A DNA stretch of 64,000 nucleotides from Prevotella sp. P5-108 (GTDB lineage Bacteria; Bacteroidota; Bacteroidia; Bacteroidales; Bacteroidaceae), in the NCBI RefSeq assembly GCF_002251385.1, contig NZ_NPJJ01000057.1, positions 149,940 through 213,939 of the forward strand, read 5' to 3'. Shown one piece after another: positions 36,330 to 45,796 of this stretch (positions within the stretch are counted from its first letter, which is position 1; every line of letters begins with the position of its first letter). Under the pieces are notes generated by a model. That model saw only the letters and a program-made list of their open reading frames with translations, was not told the DNA's origin and ran no database searches. A program made the position numbers and the translations under genes.

Positions 36330-36424
36330 CGAGCCAATCCCCGCGACCACACAGCAAAACGGAACGGGCACACAACAAGACAGGGCGGGCACCGAGCCAA
36401 TCCCCGCGACCACGCAGCAAAACG
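36330..36424 (+). repeat. Direct repeat, 32 bp at a 63-bp period
   Basis: A 32-base block starting CGAGCCAATCCCCGCGACCA is at 36330-36361 and again, with one change, at 36393-36424; a shorter third copy (GCGACCACGCAG) follows near 36448. It is non-coding, after folK. Confidence 0.7.
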
Positions 36425-36472
36425 AGGTGGACTCCCTGCAAACCTTCGCGACCACGCAGTACCCCACACGGC

Positions 36473-36523
36473 CAATCGCCGCCAGCACAAGCCCATAGCG
36501 AGTGCTGGCGGCGATTGTCGTTT
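36473..36523 (+). terminator. Terminator of the ftsX-folK run
   Basis: A 16-bp perfect stem (CAATCGCCGCCAGCAC / GTGCTGGCGGCGATTG) with a 13-base loop, followed by TCGTTT. Confidence 0.75.
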
Positions 36524-36725
36524 AAGTGCCGAGTGGTGCAGAGCGCGAGTTTTTCATTATGGAGATGACCATAATCGGGAAAGCGGGGCATGAAATGACT
36601 GTTTCATGACTGGAAACGGAAATTTCATGGTTTGCAATAACTGTATCGCAACGCGCAATTAACTTTAAGGGATGCTCCGCAAGGGTGGGCGGCATCACGG
36701 ACTGCGCGACCTTACCCAGGGACAT

Positions 36726-36760
36726 AAAAAAAGAAAGATTGCGACTCTCATCACAATCTT
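36726..36760 (-). terminator. Terminator of tRNA-Pro (minus strand)
   Basis: AAGATTG / CAATCTT stem with a 12-base loop, followed on the minus strand by TCTTTTTTTA. Confidence 0.8.
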
Positions 36761-36770
36761 CCTTCTCGTG

Positions 36771-36843
36771 TCGGGATTACTGGACTCGAACCAGCGACCT
36801 CGCGCCCCCCAGACGTGTGCGCTACCAACTGCGCTAAATCCCG
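36771..36843 (-). tRNA. tRNA-Pro (GGG)
   Basis: A 73-nt tRNA on the minus strand. Acceptor CGGGATT/AATCCCG, D-stem GCGC/GCGC, anticodon loop CTGGGGG with anticodon GGG and G37, T-arm GCTGG-TTCGAGT-CCAGT. The anticodon stem CACGT/GCGCG has one A-C mismatch. CCA is not encoded. Confidence 0.92.
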
Positions 36844-36855
36844 AACTTGCGGGTG

Positions 36856-36887
36856 CAAAGGTACATACTTATTGCGAAATAACCAAA
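36856..36887 (-). promoter_or_regulatory. Promoter of tRNA-Pro
   Basis: Minus-strand TTTG (36884-36887), a 20-base spacer and TACCTTTG (36856-36863), a full consensus match 12 bases before the tRNA. Confidence 0.85.
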
Positions 36888-37080
36888 CTTTCACTCTACT
36901 TTTTTCAAAAATTCCTCTATTTTTGATGTTTGTCTGTTGTTTTTATAGTCTCCACGGCGATAGAGGTACCTCCGGGCGGCGCCGAGGTACCCTCCACGGT
37001 TGCGAAGATAACCTCCAGCGACACGGCGATGATGAGCGCCGTCGCCCAATCCTAAAAATATCAAAAAAGATGGCCTTTAT

Positions 37081-37111
37081 TTTGTATTGTCTCCATTTTG
37101 CATTAACTTTG
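37081..37111 (+). promoter_or_regulatory. Promoter of the metzincin lipoprotein gene
   Basis: TTTG (37081-37084), a 19-base spacer and TAACTTTG (37104-37111), a full consensus match. The leader begins with an AT palindrome TTATTATATATATAATAA. Confidence 0.85.
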
Positions 37112-37187
37112 TGTTATTATATATATAATAAGGTGGACGCCGGTGCCCCTGAGGTCATGCTCCGCCTTGCCAAACGGACAATGCAAT

Positions 37188-38378
37188 ATGAAACAGACAT
37201 TCCTCTACATGCTGATGGCAGTGCTCACGCTCACCTTCGGCGCCTGCTCGAGTGACGACGGCCCACAGCAAGACCCCACACCCAAGGTAGACCTGGACGA
37301 CGACCAAACCACCGCCGAGCTCAACGAGAGCTACACCTACAAGTTGCCCGTTATCTTCCACGTATTCTACAAGGACGAGGCCGAGATGAAACAGAAGGTC
37401 ACCGCCTCTCGTCTCGCCGATATTCTCGACCACGTCAACCGCATCTACCAGGGCGGCTACTACAGCACCGATATCGGTACCAGTGAGAATATCAACATCC
37501 GTTTCAATCTCGCCACCCACGATGAACGCGGCAACCGCCTCGCCACCCCCGGCGTGGAATATGTCAAGTGGGACGGCACCTACCCCATCGACGCCAACGA
37601 CTTCATGAACAACAACAAGAAGGGATATGCCCGCTATCTGTGGGAGCCCAACGACTATATCAATGTGATGGTCTATCCCTTTGCCCCCGAAGCCAACTCT
37701 GCCGAGGTCACCTTGGGCGTGAGCCATCTGCCCTTCACGCTGAAAGGCGTCAACGAGACCGACGGCCTCTCTGCGCTCGAGTCCAAGTATAACGACATCA
37801 GCAAGAAGAACCTCTCCTTTGCCTACTGTTCGTCCATCAACAGCGATTTCATCGACTACGAGGTAGACCGCTATACCAACGCGTCGCACAACATCACCTC
37901 GGGCACCCTCAACCAGGCCAAGTTTGACATCAATGTCACCCTTGCCCACGAGCTGGGCCACTATCTGGGTCTGCTCCACGCCTTCTCTGAGAAGGAAGAT
38001 GCCAACGGCAATCTCCTCGAAGATGCCTGTGACGACACCGACTACTGCACCGACCCCCCATCATACAACCGCCCCGCCTACCTGCGTCGCGTCACCGCCC
38101 TGCTCAACAGCAGCCAGGTCCAGTCTATCTCCTTCAAGGAGCTCGCCGAACGCACCTCTTGCCGGGGCGACAAGTTCTTCTCTACCAACATCATGGACTA
38201 CGCCTACACCTATGCCTTCGAGCTTACTGCCCAGCAGAAAGCCCGCATCCGCCGTGTGCTCTACAACAGTCCGCTCATCCCCGGCCCCAAGCAGCGTCTG
38301 CGCACCAAGAGCCGTGTGGCCACGGGCTCGGCAGACGATATGGGCGTGATAGACCTGCCCATCCGCGTGGTCAAGTAG
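37188..38378 (+). CDS. Zinc metalloprotease lipoprotein (metzincin, BF0631-like)
   Basis: A 396-residue exported protease. The lipoprotein signal ends LTFGACSS (Cys18), so it should be lipid-anchored and probably surface-exposed. The zinc site is HELGHYLGLLH with His254, His258 and His264 as ligands and Glu255 as base; the Met-turn NIMDYAYT follows about 100 residues later. The order and length match the Bacteroides BF0631-type metzincin lipoproteins. Substrates are unknown. It has its own promoter and leads the plus-strand run to tsaE; aroA starts 8 bases after its stop. Confidence 0.85.
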   Translation: MKQTFLYMLMAVLTLTFGACSSDDGPQQDPTPKVDLDDDQTTAELNESYTYKLPVIFHVFYKDEAEMKQKVTASRLADILDHVNRIYQGGYYSTDIGTSENINIRFNLATHDERGNRLATPGVEYVKWDGTYPIDANDFMNNNKKGYARYLWEPNDYINVMVYPFAPEANSAEVTLGVSHLPFTLKGVNETDGLSALESKYNDISKKNLSFAYCSSINSDFIDYEVDRYTNASHNITSGTLNQAKFDINVTLAHELGHYLGLLHAFSEKEDANGNLLEDACDDTDYCTDPPSYNRPAYLRRVTALLNSSQVQSISFKELAERTSCRGDKFFSTNIMDYAYTYAFELTAQQKARIRRVLYNSPLIPGPKQRLRTKSRVATGSADDMGVIDLPIRVVK

Positions 38379-38385
38379 GATAACA

Positions 38386-39651
38386 ATGAAGATAATCGAC
38401 AACATGCAATATACCATCCAGCCACCCCAACATATCAACACCACCATCACGCTGCCGGCTTCAAAGAGCGTCTGCAACAGGGCGCTCGTCATCCAGGCCC
38501 TTGCCGGCGGCAGTTCACTACCCGCCAACCTCTCCGACTGCGACGACACCCGCGTCATCGCCGCCGCCCTGCGCGATATGCCCGAGACCATCGACATCGG
38601 TGCTGCCGGCACCGCGATGCGCTTTCTCACCGCCTATCTCAGCGTGACCCACGGCTGCCACACGATTACCGGCACCGAGCGCATGCGCCACCGCCCCATC
38701 GGCGTGCTGGTCGATGCCCTGCGCCGTCTGGGCGCCGACATCAGCTATCTGGGCGACGAAGGCTATCCTCCCCTCGCCATCTGCGGCCGCGCCATCGAGG
38801 GCGGCAGCCTGTCGGTGCCCGGCAATGTCAGTTCGCAGTATATCTCTGCTCTGCTCATGATAGGCCCCGTGCTCCGCCGCGGCCTCGAGCTGCGTCTTGA
38901 GGGCGACATCGTGTCGCGCCCCTACATCGACCTGACGCTGTGGACCATGACCGAGTTTGGCGCCAAGGCCGAGTGGAGCGATGTAGACACCATCACGGTG
39001 GCGCCCGTGCCCTACCAGCCCGCCGACTATGCTGTGGAGAACGACTGGAGCGCCGCCTCCTACTGGTATGAGATGCTTGCCCTCTGCGACGACAACGAGC
39101 CCCGCGTGGTGCTGCCCGGCCTGATGGACGGTTCGCGCCAGGGCGACACCATCTGCCGCTACATCGGTTCGCTCATGGGAGTGAAGACCACCTTCGGCAC
39201 CGGCGACGACGGCACCCCCCAAGTGGTGCTCAGCCACCAGCACCGCCGTCTGCCCCGATTGGACTACGACTTCGTCAGCTCGCCCGACCTTGTCCAGACC
39301 TTTGTCGTGGCCTGTGCCATGCGCGGCATCCCCTTCCACTTCACCGGTCTCGCCAGTCTGCGCATCAAGGAGACCGACCGCATCGAGGCACTGAAGTGCG
39401 AGTTGCGCAAGTTGGGCGTGGTGCTCACCGACCGCAACGACAGCGAACTGATATGGAACCTCGAGCGCTGCGAGCCCACGATGGAGCCCATCGACACCTA
39501 TCAGGACCACCGCATGGCCATGGCCTTTGCCCCCGCAGCCCTGGCCCTGGGCAGCATCACCATCAACGACCCTGAAGTGGTGTCCAAGTCTTATCCCCAC
39601 TACTGGGACGACCTGCGTCGTGCCGGTTTCCAGATTACCGAACGCCCATGA
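38386..39651 (+). CDS. aroA: 3-phosphoshikimate 1-carboxyvinyltransferase (EPSP synthase)
   Basis: A 421-residue enzyme of aromatic amino-acid synthesis joining PEP to shikimate 3-phosphate. LPASKSVCNRAL is the substrate-binding start, DIGAAGTAMRFLTAY the central motif, and RIKETDRIEALKCELRKLG and DHRMAMAFAPAAL the C-terminal ones. Ala in GAAGTAMR sits where class I enzymes have Gly-Asn-Ala, so it is divergent, as in other Bacteroidales. A second ATG lies six codons on. The stop overlaps the next gene by four bases. Confidence 0.93.
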   Translation: MKIIDNMQYTIQPPQHINTTITLPASKSVCNRALVIQALAGGSSLPANLSDCDDTRVIAAALRDMPETIDIGAAGTAMRFLTAYLSVTHGCHTITGTERMRHRPIGVLVDALRRLGADISYLGDEGYPPLAICGRAIEGGSLSVPGNVSSQYISALLMIGPVLRRGLELRLEGDIVSRPYIDLTLWTMTEFGAKAEWSDVDTITVAPVPYQPADYAVENDWSAASYWYEMLALCDDNEPRVVLPGLMDGSRQGDTICRYIGSLMGVKTTFGTGDDGTPQVVLSHQHRRLPRLDYDFVSSPDLVQTFVVACAMRGIPFHFTGLASLRIKETDRIEALKCELRKLGVVLTDRNDSELIWNLERCEPTMEPIDTYQDHRMAMAFAPAALALGSITINDPEVVSKSYPHYWDDLRRAGFQITERP

Positions 39652-40025
39652 TATATCTCGTTACCTCCCTCATAGTCCTGGGCATCGTGGCAGCCCTCCT
39701 CTCGCTGCGCCAGCACGACGGCGCCGAGGCTACCCCGCCAGCCGCGAGCTGCGGCACCTGCGACGGCACCAACACCAAGTGTGAGCAGGAGTGCATGATG
39801 GAAGCCGCCACCCGCAAGATAGAATACTACGACGACGAAGAGCTGGACCGCTACCGCGGCCGCCGCTCCGACGAGTATACCGACGACGAGGTACACGAGT
39901 TTGCCGACGTGCTCTACACCATGCGCCCCGACGAGGTGGCAGGGTGGAACCGCAGCCTCATCCTGCGCGGCATCAACCTCCCCGATGCCCTCAAAGACGA
40001 AGTAATCATGCTGATGGAAAGATGA
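39648..40025 (+). CDS. Small membrane protein of unknown function
   Basis: A 125-residue protein with one N-terminal membrane helix (residues 2-20) and a hydrophilic body. Four cysteines in a short stretch (CGTCDGTNTKCEQEC) could bind metal or form disulfides; an acidic, Tyr- and Arg-rich segment follows (YYDDEELDRYRGRRSDEYTDDEVHEF), then a helical end. It overlaps aroA by four bases and ends one base before the permease gene. I recognise no family. Metal handling is possible given the Cys cluster and the metal-transport permease next door, but this is a guess. Confidence 0.7.
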   Translation: MIYLVTSLIVLGIVAALLSLRQHDGAEATPPAASCGTCDGTNTKCEQECMMEAATRKIEYYDDEELDRYRGRRSDEYTDDEVHEFADVLYTMRPDEVAGWNRSLILRGINLPDALKDEVIMLMER

Positions 40026-40026
40026 C

Positions 40027-43000
40027 ATGGAACTGCTGACTTACACCTTCTTTCAGAACGCCATCATAGGCTCGCTCCTTGCCAGCATCCTCTGCGGCAT
40101 CGTGGGCACCTATATCGTGACGCGGCGGCTGGTCTTCATCAGCGGCGGCATCACCCATGCCTCCTTTGGCGGCATCGGGCTGGGGGTGTATTTCGGTATC
40201 AATCCTGTAGTCTCTGCCATGGCCTTTGCCGTGGCCAGCGCCTTGGGCGTGCAGTGGCTGTCGCACCGCGGCGACGTGCGCGAAGACTCCACCATCGCCT
40301 TCTTCTGGACCCTGGGCATGAGCGTGGGCATCATCTGCTGCTTTCTTTCGCCCGAGTTCATGCCCGACCTCAACTCCTACCTCTTCGGCAGTCTGCTCAC
40401 CATAGGCCATGGCGACCTGGTGCTGCTCGGCGGTCTCACGCTGATAGTGGCGGCACTCACGGTGATGTTCTTCCGCAGCATCGTGAGCGTGGCGTTCGAC
40501 CCCATCTTCGCCCGCGCCCAGCAGTTGCCCGTCGACATGATAGAATATACGCTGATGGCGGTGATAGCCATGACCATCGTCGCCACCCTGCGTATGGTGG
40601 GCATCGTGCTTGCCATCAGTCTGCTCACCATCCCCCAGATGACCGCCAACATCTTCACCTACAGCTACAAGCGCATGATAGCGCTGAGCATCGTCATCGG
40701 CTGGATAGACTGCATGACGGGGCTGGCACTCTCCTACTGGCTCAACGTGCCCTCGGGAGCCACCATCATCTTTGTAGGCATCATCGTCTACGCCCTGGCG
40801 CGCACCGCCAAGACGCTGATGGGCCGCCGGCGACTGCGTGGCGCCATGACGCTGACAGCGGTGGCGGTGGTGGCACTCAGCTCGTGCTCTACGCAGAAGA
40901 ACACCTCGTCGTCGAGGTTCTGGCATGCCTTCAACGCGCGCTACAACACCTACTACAACGGTGCGATGGCATACATAGACGGCGCGCTCGAAAAGGAAGA
41001 GGGCAACCGCGACAACTATACCGAACTGATACCCCTCTACACCGTCAGCAACAAGAACAGCAAGGAGCTGGGCAAGAGCAACTTTGAGCGTGCGGTGACC
41101 AAGGCCGAGAAAGCCATACACCAGCACAGCATCAAGCGTCGCCCCGTGTGGGACAAGCAGCGGCGCAAGACCGAGCGCGACATCGAGTGGCTCAGCCGTC
41201 GCGAGTATAACCCCTTCCTCTGGAAAGCCTGGATGCTCATGGGGCGCTCGCAGTTTCACATGGGCCAGTTTGACGAAGCCGCCTCTACCTTCTCCTACAT
41301 GAGCCGCCTCTACGCCACCCAGCCCGCCATCTATGGCAAGGCCCGCGCCTGGCTTGCCAAGTGCTATGTGCAGGAGGGCTGGCTCTACGACGCCGAAGAC
41401 GTGATACGCAACATGGCGCGCGACTCCATGGACTGGCGCGCCGTCAAGGAGTGGGACTACACCTATGCCGACTACTACATACACACGGCCGACTATCAAC
41501 GCGCCATCCCCTATCTGCGCCGCGTGATACGCCACGAGATGCGCCGCAAGCAGCGAGCCCGCGAGTGGTATCTGCTGGGGCAGCTCTATGCCGCCGTGGG
41601 CAAGCCCGACTCTGCCTACCACGCCTTCCGCCGCGTGGTGCGCCTCAACCCGCCCTACCAGCTCGAGTTCAACGCCCGCATCGCCCAGACCGAGGTAATG
41701 GCCAAGGGCCAGTCGCGCCGCATGATAAGCCGTCTGCGCCGCATGGCTGCATCGGACAACAACAAGGAATATCTCGACCAGGTATACTATGCCATCGGCA
41801 ACATCTATCTGGCCGACCGCGACACCGCCCACGCCATCGGCGCCTATGAGAAGGGTGCCAAGGAGTCGGTGCGCAACGGTATAGAGAAGGGCGTGCTGCT
41901 GCTGAGTCTGGGCAACCTCTACTGGCAGAAGGAGAAGTTTGGCGACGCCCGCCGCTGCTATGGCGAGGCGATAGGTCTTCTGGACCAGGACCGCCCCGAC
42001 TACCGCCAGCTCTCTGACCGCTCCAAGATACTCGACGAACTGGTGCCCCACACCGACGCCGTGGAGCTGCAGGACTCGCTCCAGTCGCTCGCCCGCATGA
42101 GCGAGAAAGACCGCAACGCCGCCATAGACCGCGTCATCGACGCACTCAAGAAGAAGGAACGCGAAGAGCGTCGCGCCCAACAGGAAGCCGATGCCATGCA
42201 GCAGCAGAACGAAAACATGGACCGCGACGATATGGGCAACAACCGCAACAACACCCCGTCGAGGCCCAACAACACCGCCACGACAGGCAACGGCCAGTGG
42301 TACTTCTACAACCCCATCGCCGTGAGCCAGGGCAAGGCCACCTTCCAGAAGCTGTGGGGCAAGCGAGAGAATGTGGACAACTGGCAGCGCGTCAACAAGA
42401 CCGTGGTGGCTGGCATGGGGCAGCAGAACGAGCTCACCGACGAGCAGCGCGACTCCATAGCCCGCGAGGAAGCGCTGCAAGACTCGCTGGCATCGACCAC
42501 CGACAGTCTGCAGAACGACCCGCACAAGCGCGAGTACTACCTCGCCCAGATACCCTTCACTCCCGAGCAGGTGGAGCAGAGCAACGCCCTGATTATGGAC
42601 GGCCTCTTCCATGCCGGCGTGATATTCAAGGACAAGCTCGACAACCTCAGGCTGAGCGAGAAATACCTGACGCGTCTGGCCAACCAGTATGAGAGCTACG
42701 CCAACATGGACGAGGTCTATTACCACCTCTTCCTGCTCTATATGCGCAGCCACCGCGGCGAGACGGCGCGCCACTATCTCGACCTGATGCGCCAGCACTA
42801 TGCCGAGAGCCAGTGGACCACCATCCTCACCGACCCCTACTTTGAAGCCAACGCCCGCGAGGGCACCCATCTCGAAGACTCGCTCTACGCCGCCACCTAC
42901 ACCGCCTTCAAGGACGACAGGATGGACGACGTGATGCGCAATCTCAAGGTGTCGGAGCAGCGCTTCCCCATGGGCGACAACCGCGACAAGTTCCTCTTTG

Positions 43001-44214
43001 TGGGAGCGCTGGCCAAGCTCAACATGGGCCAGCCCGACAGTTGTCTGGCCGACCTCAAGCGCGTGGTAGAGCAATATCCGCAGAGCGAGATAAGCACGCT
43101 GGCGGGCATGATAATCAACGGCGTCAACGCGGGTCGCCAGCTGCGTGGCGGCAAGTTTGACGTCGGCGACGTGTGGAGCCGCCGCTCGGCTCTGCTCGAC
43201 AGCGAGGGTGGAGACTCGATACCCACGTTTACCAACGAGCGCGACATCGACTTCAAGTTTGTCATCGTCTACCAGCCCGACTCCATCAATGCCAACCAAC
43301 TGCTGTTTGAGCTGGCGCGCTATAACTTCACCAACTACCTGGTGCGCAACTTTGAGATAGGAGTCAACGACGCCCACGGGCTCTGCCACATGGAGGTGAG
43401 CGGTTTCCGCAACTACGATGAAGCCCTGCAGTATGCGCGGCAGCTCTACGCCCAGCACATTCTGCAACGCCATGCCGGACTGCGCACGATGATAATCAGC
43501 GAGGCCAACCTCGAGCTCATCGGCCATCCCTACAGCTACGACGACTATGGGCAGTACTACGACAAGCACTTCGTGCCGCTCAAGGTGAGCACCTTCCGTC
43601 TGCTGGCCGAGCCCGCCGAGATAGTGACCCGCCAGGGCGATGAGCCTTCGGTAGAGGATATCGACAATGCCCTGGGCGAGGGTATGATGATAGACGAGGG
43701 CGAGCAGAAGCCTCAGCAGCAGGGTGGTACCTACGTGCTGCCCGACGAGGGCAAGGAGGGCGCAGCCACCTCGGGCACCATCATCAGCGTGCCACAGACC
43801 GAGGAAACGACCAAGGCAGGCGGCACCATCGTCAGCGAGTCGCAGACCGAGGAAACGACCAAGGCAAACGGCACCATCGTCAGCGCGCCACAGACAGAGG
43901 AAGCGCCCAAGGCCAACGGCACCATCGTCGCGCTGCCCGAAGAGACTCAGAAGGCCAAGGCTGCCACGCCTGCCACAAAGACCGCCACCCCAGCCGTCAA
44001 GCCAGCGGCTACGACAGCCAAGCCGACGGCTCCTGCCACCAAGCCTGCGGCAAAGCCCGCTACGCCCAAACCCGTAAGCAAGACAGGCTTCTACTTCGGC
44101 GACAAAGTCACCAAGGCGCCTGCCGACACCACCAAGGCCAAGAAGCCCAAGGCTACGGCAAAGAAGAAAAAGTTTGACCTCGAAGACGAATACTACGACT
44201 TGGAGGGATTTTAA
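40027..44214 (+). CDS. Metal ABC permease joined in frame to a PorW/SprE-like TPR lipoprotein
   Basis: One open frame of 1395 codons. Residues 1-265 are a ZnuB/MntB-type ABC permease: eight or so helices, with HASFGGIGLGVYFGI and LAISLLTIPQMTA. Residues 265-287 (MGRRRLRGA, then hydrophobic, ending LSSC) are a textbook lipoprotein signal with Cys287. From there on it is a TPR-rich protein like PorW/SprE of the type IX secretion system (FWHAFNARYNTYYNGAMAYIDGA; many TPR-type helices; a T/P/A/K-rich tail). There are no ATPase or binding-protein genes nearby. ATGs at 40819 or 40846 could start the lipoprotein alone, but no stop separates the halves. porX follows 22 bases on, supporting the secretion role. 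Confidence 0.8.
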   Translation: MELLTYTFFQNAIIGSLLASILCGIVGTYIVTRRLVFISGGITHASFGGIGLGVYFGINPVVSAMAFAVASALGVQWLSHRGDVREDSTIAFFWTLGMSVGIICCFLSPEFMPDLNSYLFGSLLTIGHGDLVLLGGLTLIVAALTVMFFRSIVSVAFDPIFARAQQLPVDMIEYTLMAVIAMTIVATLRMVGIVLAISLLTIPQMTANIFTYSYKRMIALSIVIGWIDCMTGLALSYWLNVPSGATIIFVGIIVYALARTAKTLMGRRRLRGAMTLTAVAVVALSSCSTQKNTSSSRFWHAFNARYNTYYNGAMAYIDGALEKEEGNRDNYTELIPLYTVSNKNSKELGKSNFERAVTKAEKAIHQHSIKRRPVWDKQRRKTERDIEWLSRREYNPFLWKAWMLMGRSQFHMGQFDEAASTFSYMSRLYATQPAIYGKARAWLAKCYVQEGWLYDAEDVIRNMARDSMDWRAVKEWDYTYADYYIHTADYQRAIPYLRRVIRHEMRRKQRAREWYLLGQLYAAVGKPDSAYHAFRRVVRLNPPYQLEFNARIAQTEVMAKGQSRRMISRLRRMAASDNNKEYLDQVYYAIGNIYLADRDTAHAIGAYEKGAKESVRNGIEKGVLLLSLGNLYWQKEKFGDARRCYGEAIGLLDQDRPDYRQLSDRSKILDELVPHTDAVELQDSLQSLARMSEKDRNAAIDRVIDALKKKEREERRAQQEADAMQQQNENMDRDDMGNNRNNTPSRPNNTATTGNGQWYFYNPIAVSQGKATFQKLWGKRENVDNWQRVNKTVVAGMGQQNELTDEQRDSIAREEALQDSLASTTDSLQNDPHKREYYLAQIPFTPEQVEQSNALIMDGLFHAGVIFKDKLDNLRLSEKYLTRLANQYESYANMDEVYYHLFLLYMRSHRGETARHYLDLMRQHYAESQWTTILTDPYFEANAREGTHLEDSLYAATYTAFKDDRMDDVMRNLKVSEQRFPMGDNRDKFLFVGALAKLNMGQPDSCLADLKRVVEQYPQSEISTLAGMIINGVNAGRQLRGGKFDVGDVWSRRSALLDSEGGDSIPTFTNERDIDFKFVIVYQPDSINANQLLFELARYNFTNYLVRNFEIGVNDAHGLCHMEVSGFRNYDEALQYARQLYAQHILQRHAGLRTMIISEANLELIGHPYSYDDYGQYYDKHFVPLKVSTFRLLAEPAEIVTRQGDEPSVEDIDNALGEGMMIDEGEQKPQQQGGTYVLPDEGKEGAATSGTIISVPQTEETTKAGGTIVSESQTEETTKANGTIVSAPQTEEAPKANGTIVALPEETQKAKAATPATKTATPAVKPAATTAKPTAPATKPAAKPATPKPVSKTGFYFGDKVTKAPADTTKAKKPKATAKKKKFDLEDEYYDLEGF
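43774..43965 (+). repeat. In-gene tandem repeat, 48 bp x 4
   Basis: Four 16-residue units (GTIISVPQTEETTKAG, GTIVSESQTEETTKAN, GTIVSAPQTEEAPKAN and a diverged fourth) near the C-terminus of the PorW-like part, followed by a TPATK-type low-complexity stretch. Copy number could vary between strains. Confidence 0.85.
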
Positions 44215-44236
44215 CCCATTAACAGAGACAACAATT

Positions 44237-45790
44237 ATGACAAACGGATTATTACTATGGGTCGATGACGAGATAGAACTGCTGCGTGCCCACATCTTGT
44301 TTCTTGAGAAGAAAGGCTACGAGGTAGTTACCGTAACCAATGGTACCGATGCCATAGAACAGTGTGCGCAGCGCACCTTCGACCTGGTGCTTCTCGACGA
44401 AATGATGCCTGGCCTCACCGGTCTCGAGACACTGCAACGCATCAAGGAAATCAACCCGGCGACTCCCGTGGTGATGGTGACCAAGAGCGAGGAAGAAGAC
44501 ATCATGGACCAGGCTATCGGCTCAAAGATAGCCGACTATCTCATCAAACCCGTCAACCCCCACCAGATACTCCTCACCCTCAAAAAGAACATACATCGGC
44601 GCGAGATAGAGACCGAGGTGACACAGAGCGGTTACCAGCAGAACTACCAGAACCTGATGATGCAGATTATGGACTGCCAGACGCTCGAAGACTGGCAGAA
44701 CATCTACCGCAAGCTCACCCACTGGGAGCTGGAGCTGAGTAGCACCGACAGCAAGATGACCGAGATGCTGCAGATGCAGAAGGAGGAAGCCAACATAGGT
44801 TTTGCCAAGTATATACGCAAGAACTATCTGGACTGGGTGAAGCCCGGCAACAGCAACCGTCCGCTGATGAGCAACGACATCATGAGCCGTCGCATCTTCC
44901 CCATGCTCGACAGCGGCGAGAAGGTGTTTCTCGTGGTCATCGACAACTTCCGCTACGACCAGTGGCGCATGCTGGCTCAGGAAATCAGCGACCTCTTTGA
45001 GATAGACGAAGACATGTATACCAGCATCCTGCCCACAGCCACCCAGTATGCACGCAATGCCATCTTCAGCGGCCTCATGCCCACGCAGATAGCGCAGATG
45101 TTTCCCGAGTTGTGGGTCGATGAAGACGAGGAAGAGGGCAAGAACCTCAACGAGGCGCCGCTCATCCAGACCCAGATAGACCGCTACCGCCGCCACGACA
45201 CCTTCAGCTATCACAAAATCAACGACAGCGCTGCGGCAGAGAAGTTCCTGGGGCGCCTCAACGAGTATACGGGCAACGACCTCAACGTGGTGGTAATCAA
45301 CTTTATCGACATGCTCTCGCACGCCCGCACCGAGTCTAAGATGATACGCGAGCTGGCCAACGACGAGTCTGCCTACCGCAACCTCACCCTCGGGTGGTTC
45401 CGCCACTCGGTCATCGCCGACCTCTTCAAGGCACTCGCCACCACCGGATACCGCGTGGTGGTGACCACCGACCACGGCTCCATACGCTGCACCAACCCCA
45501 TCAAGATAGTGGGCGACCGCAACACCAACACCAATCTGCGCTACAAGTTGGGCAAGAACCTCAGCTACAACGCCAAGGACGTATTTGTCATTCGCGACCC
45601 CAAGCAGGCCCAGCTGCCTATGCCCAATCTGAGCACCAGCTATGTGTTTGCCACCGGCGACAGCTTCTTCGCCTACCCCAACAACTACAATTACTACGTG
45701 TCTTATTACAAGAACACGTTCCAGCACGGCGGCATCTCGATGGAAGAGATGCTCATCCCCCTCATCACACTGAAACCCAAGAAAAGATAA
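44237..45790 (+). CDS. porX: PorX, response regulator with PglZ-type domain
   Basis: A 517-residue regulator of the type IX secretion system. The receiver domain has Asp10, Asp11, phospho-acceptor Asp54 (VLLDEMMPG) and Lys104-Pro105; a helical linker follows (about 125-205), then an alkaline-phosphatase-fold PglZ domain (VFLVVIDNFRYDQWRML, ILPTATQYARNAIFSGLMP, VVVTTDHGSI) with its metal-binding Asp, Thr, Asp and His residues. The length equals that of characterised PorX. In Porphyromonas PorX works with the kinase PorY and a sigma factor to control secretion genes. It follows the PorW-like gene directly. I start at the ATG at 44237, just after that gene's stop. Confidence 0.93.
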   Translation: MTNGLLLWVDDEIELLRAHILFLEKKGYEVVTVTNGTDAIEQCAQRTFDLVLLDEMMPGLTGLETLQRIKEINPATPVVMVTKSEEEDIMDQAIGSKIADYLIKPVNPHQILLTLKKNIHRREIETEVTQSGYQQNYQNLMMQIMDCQTLEDWQNIYRKLTHWELELSSTDSKMTEMLQMQKEEANIGFAKYIRKNYLDWVKPGNSNRPLMSNDIMSRRIFPMLDSGEKVFLVVIDNFRYDQWRMLAQEISDLFEIDEDMYTSILPTATQYARNAIFSGLMPTQIAQMFPELWVDEDEEEGKNLNEAPLIQTQIDRYRRHDTFSYHKINDSAAAEKFLGRLNEYTGNDLNVVVINFIDMLSHARTESKMIRELANDESAYRNLTLGWFRHSVIADLFKALATTGYRVVVTTDHGSIRCTNPIKIVGDRNTNTNLRYKLGKNLSYNAKDVFVIRDPKQAQLPMPNLSTSYVFATGDSFFAYPNNYNYYVSYYKNTFQHGGISMEEMLIPLITLKPKKR

Positions 45791-45796
45791 AACGAT

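Noticed and set aside
36330..36460. CRISPR array after folK
   Set aside because: Only two full copies of a 32-mer with a related partial third, the intervening sequence has no constant spacer size across copies, and the repeat is not palindromic.
40006..44295. A 1429-codon open frame on the minus strand opposite the permease-PorW gene
   Set aside because: It mirrors the GC-rich codon pattern of the plus-strand gene, shows no protein family, and crosses into the neighbouring genes.
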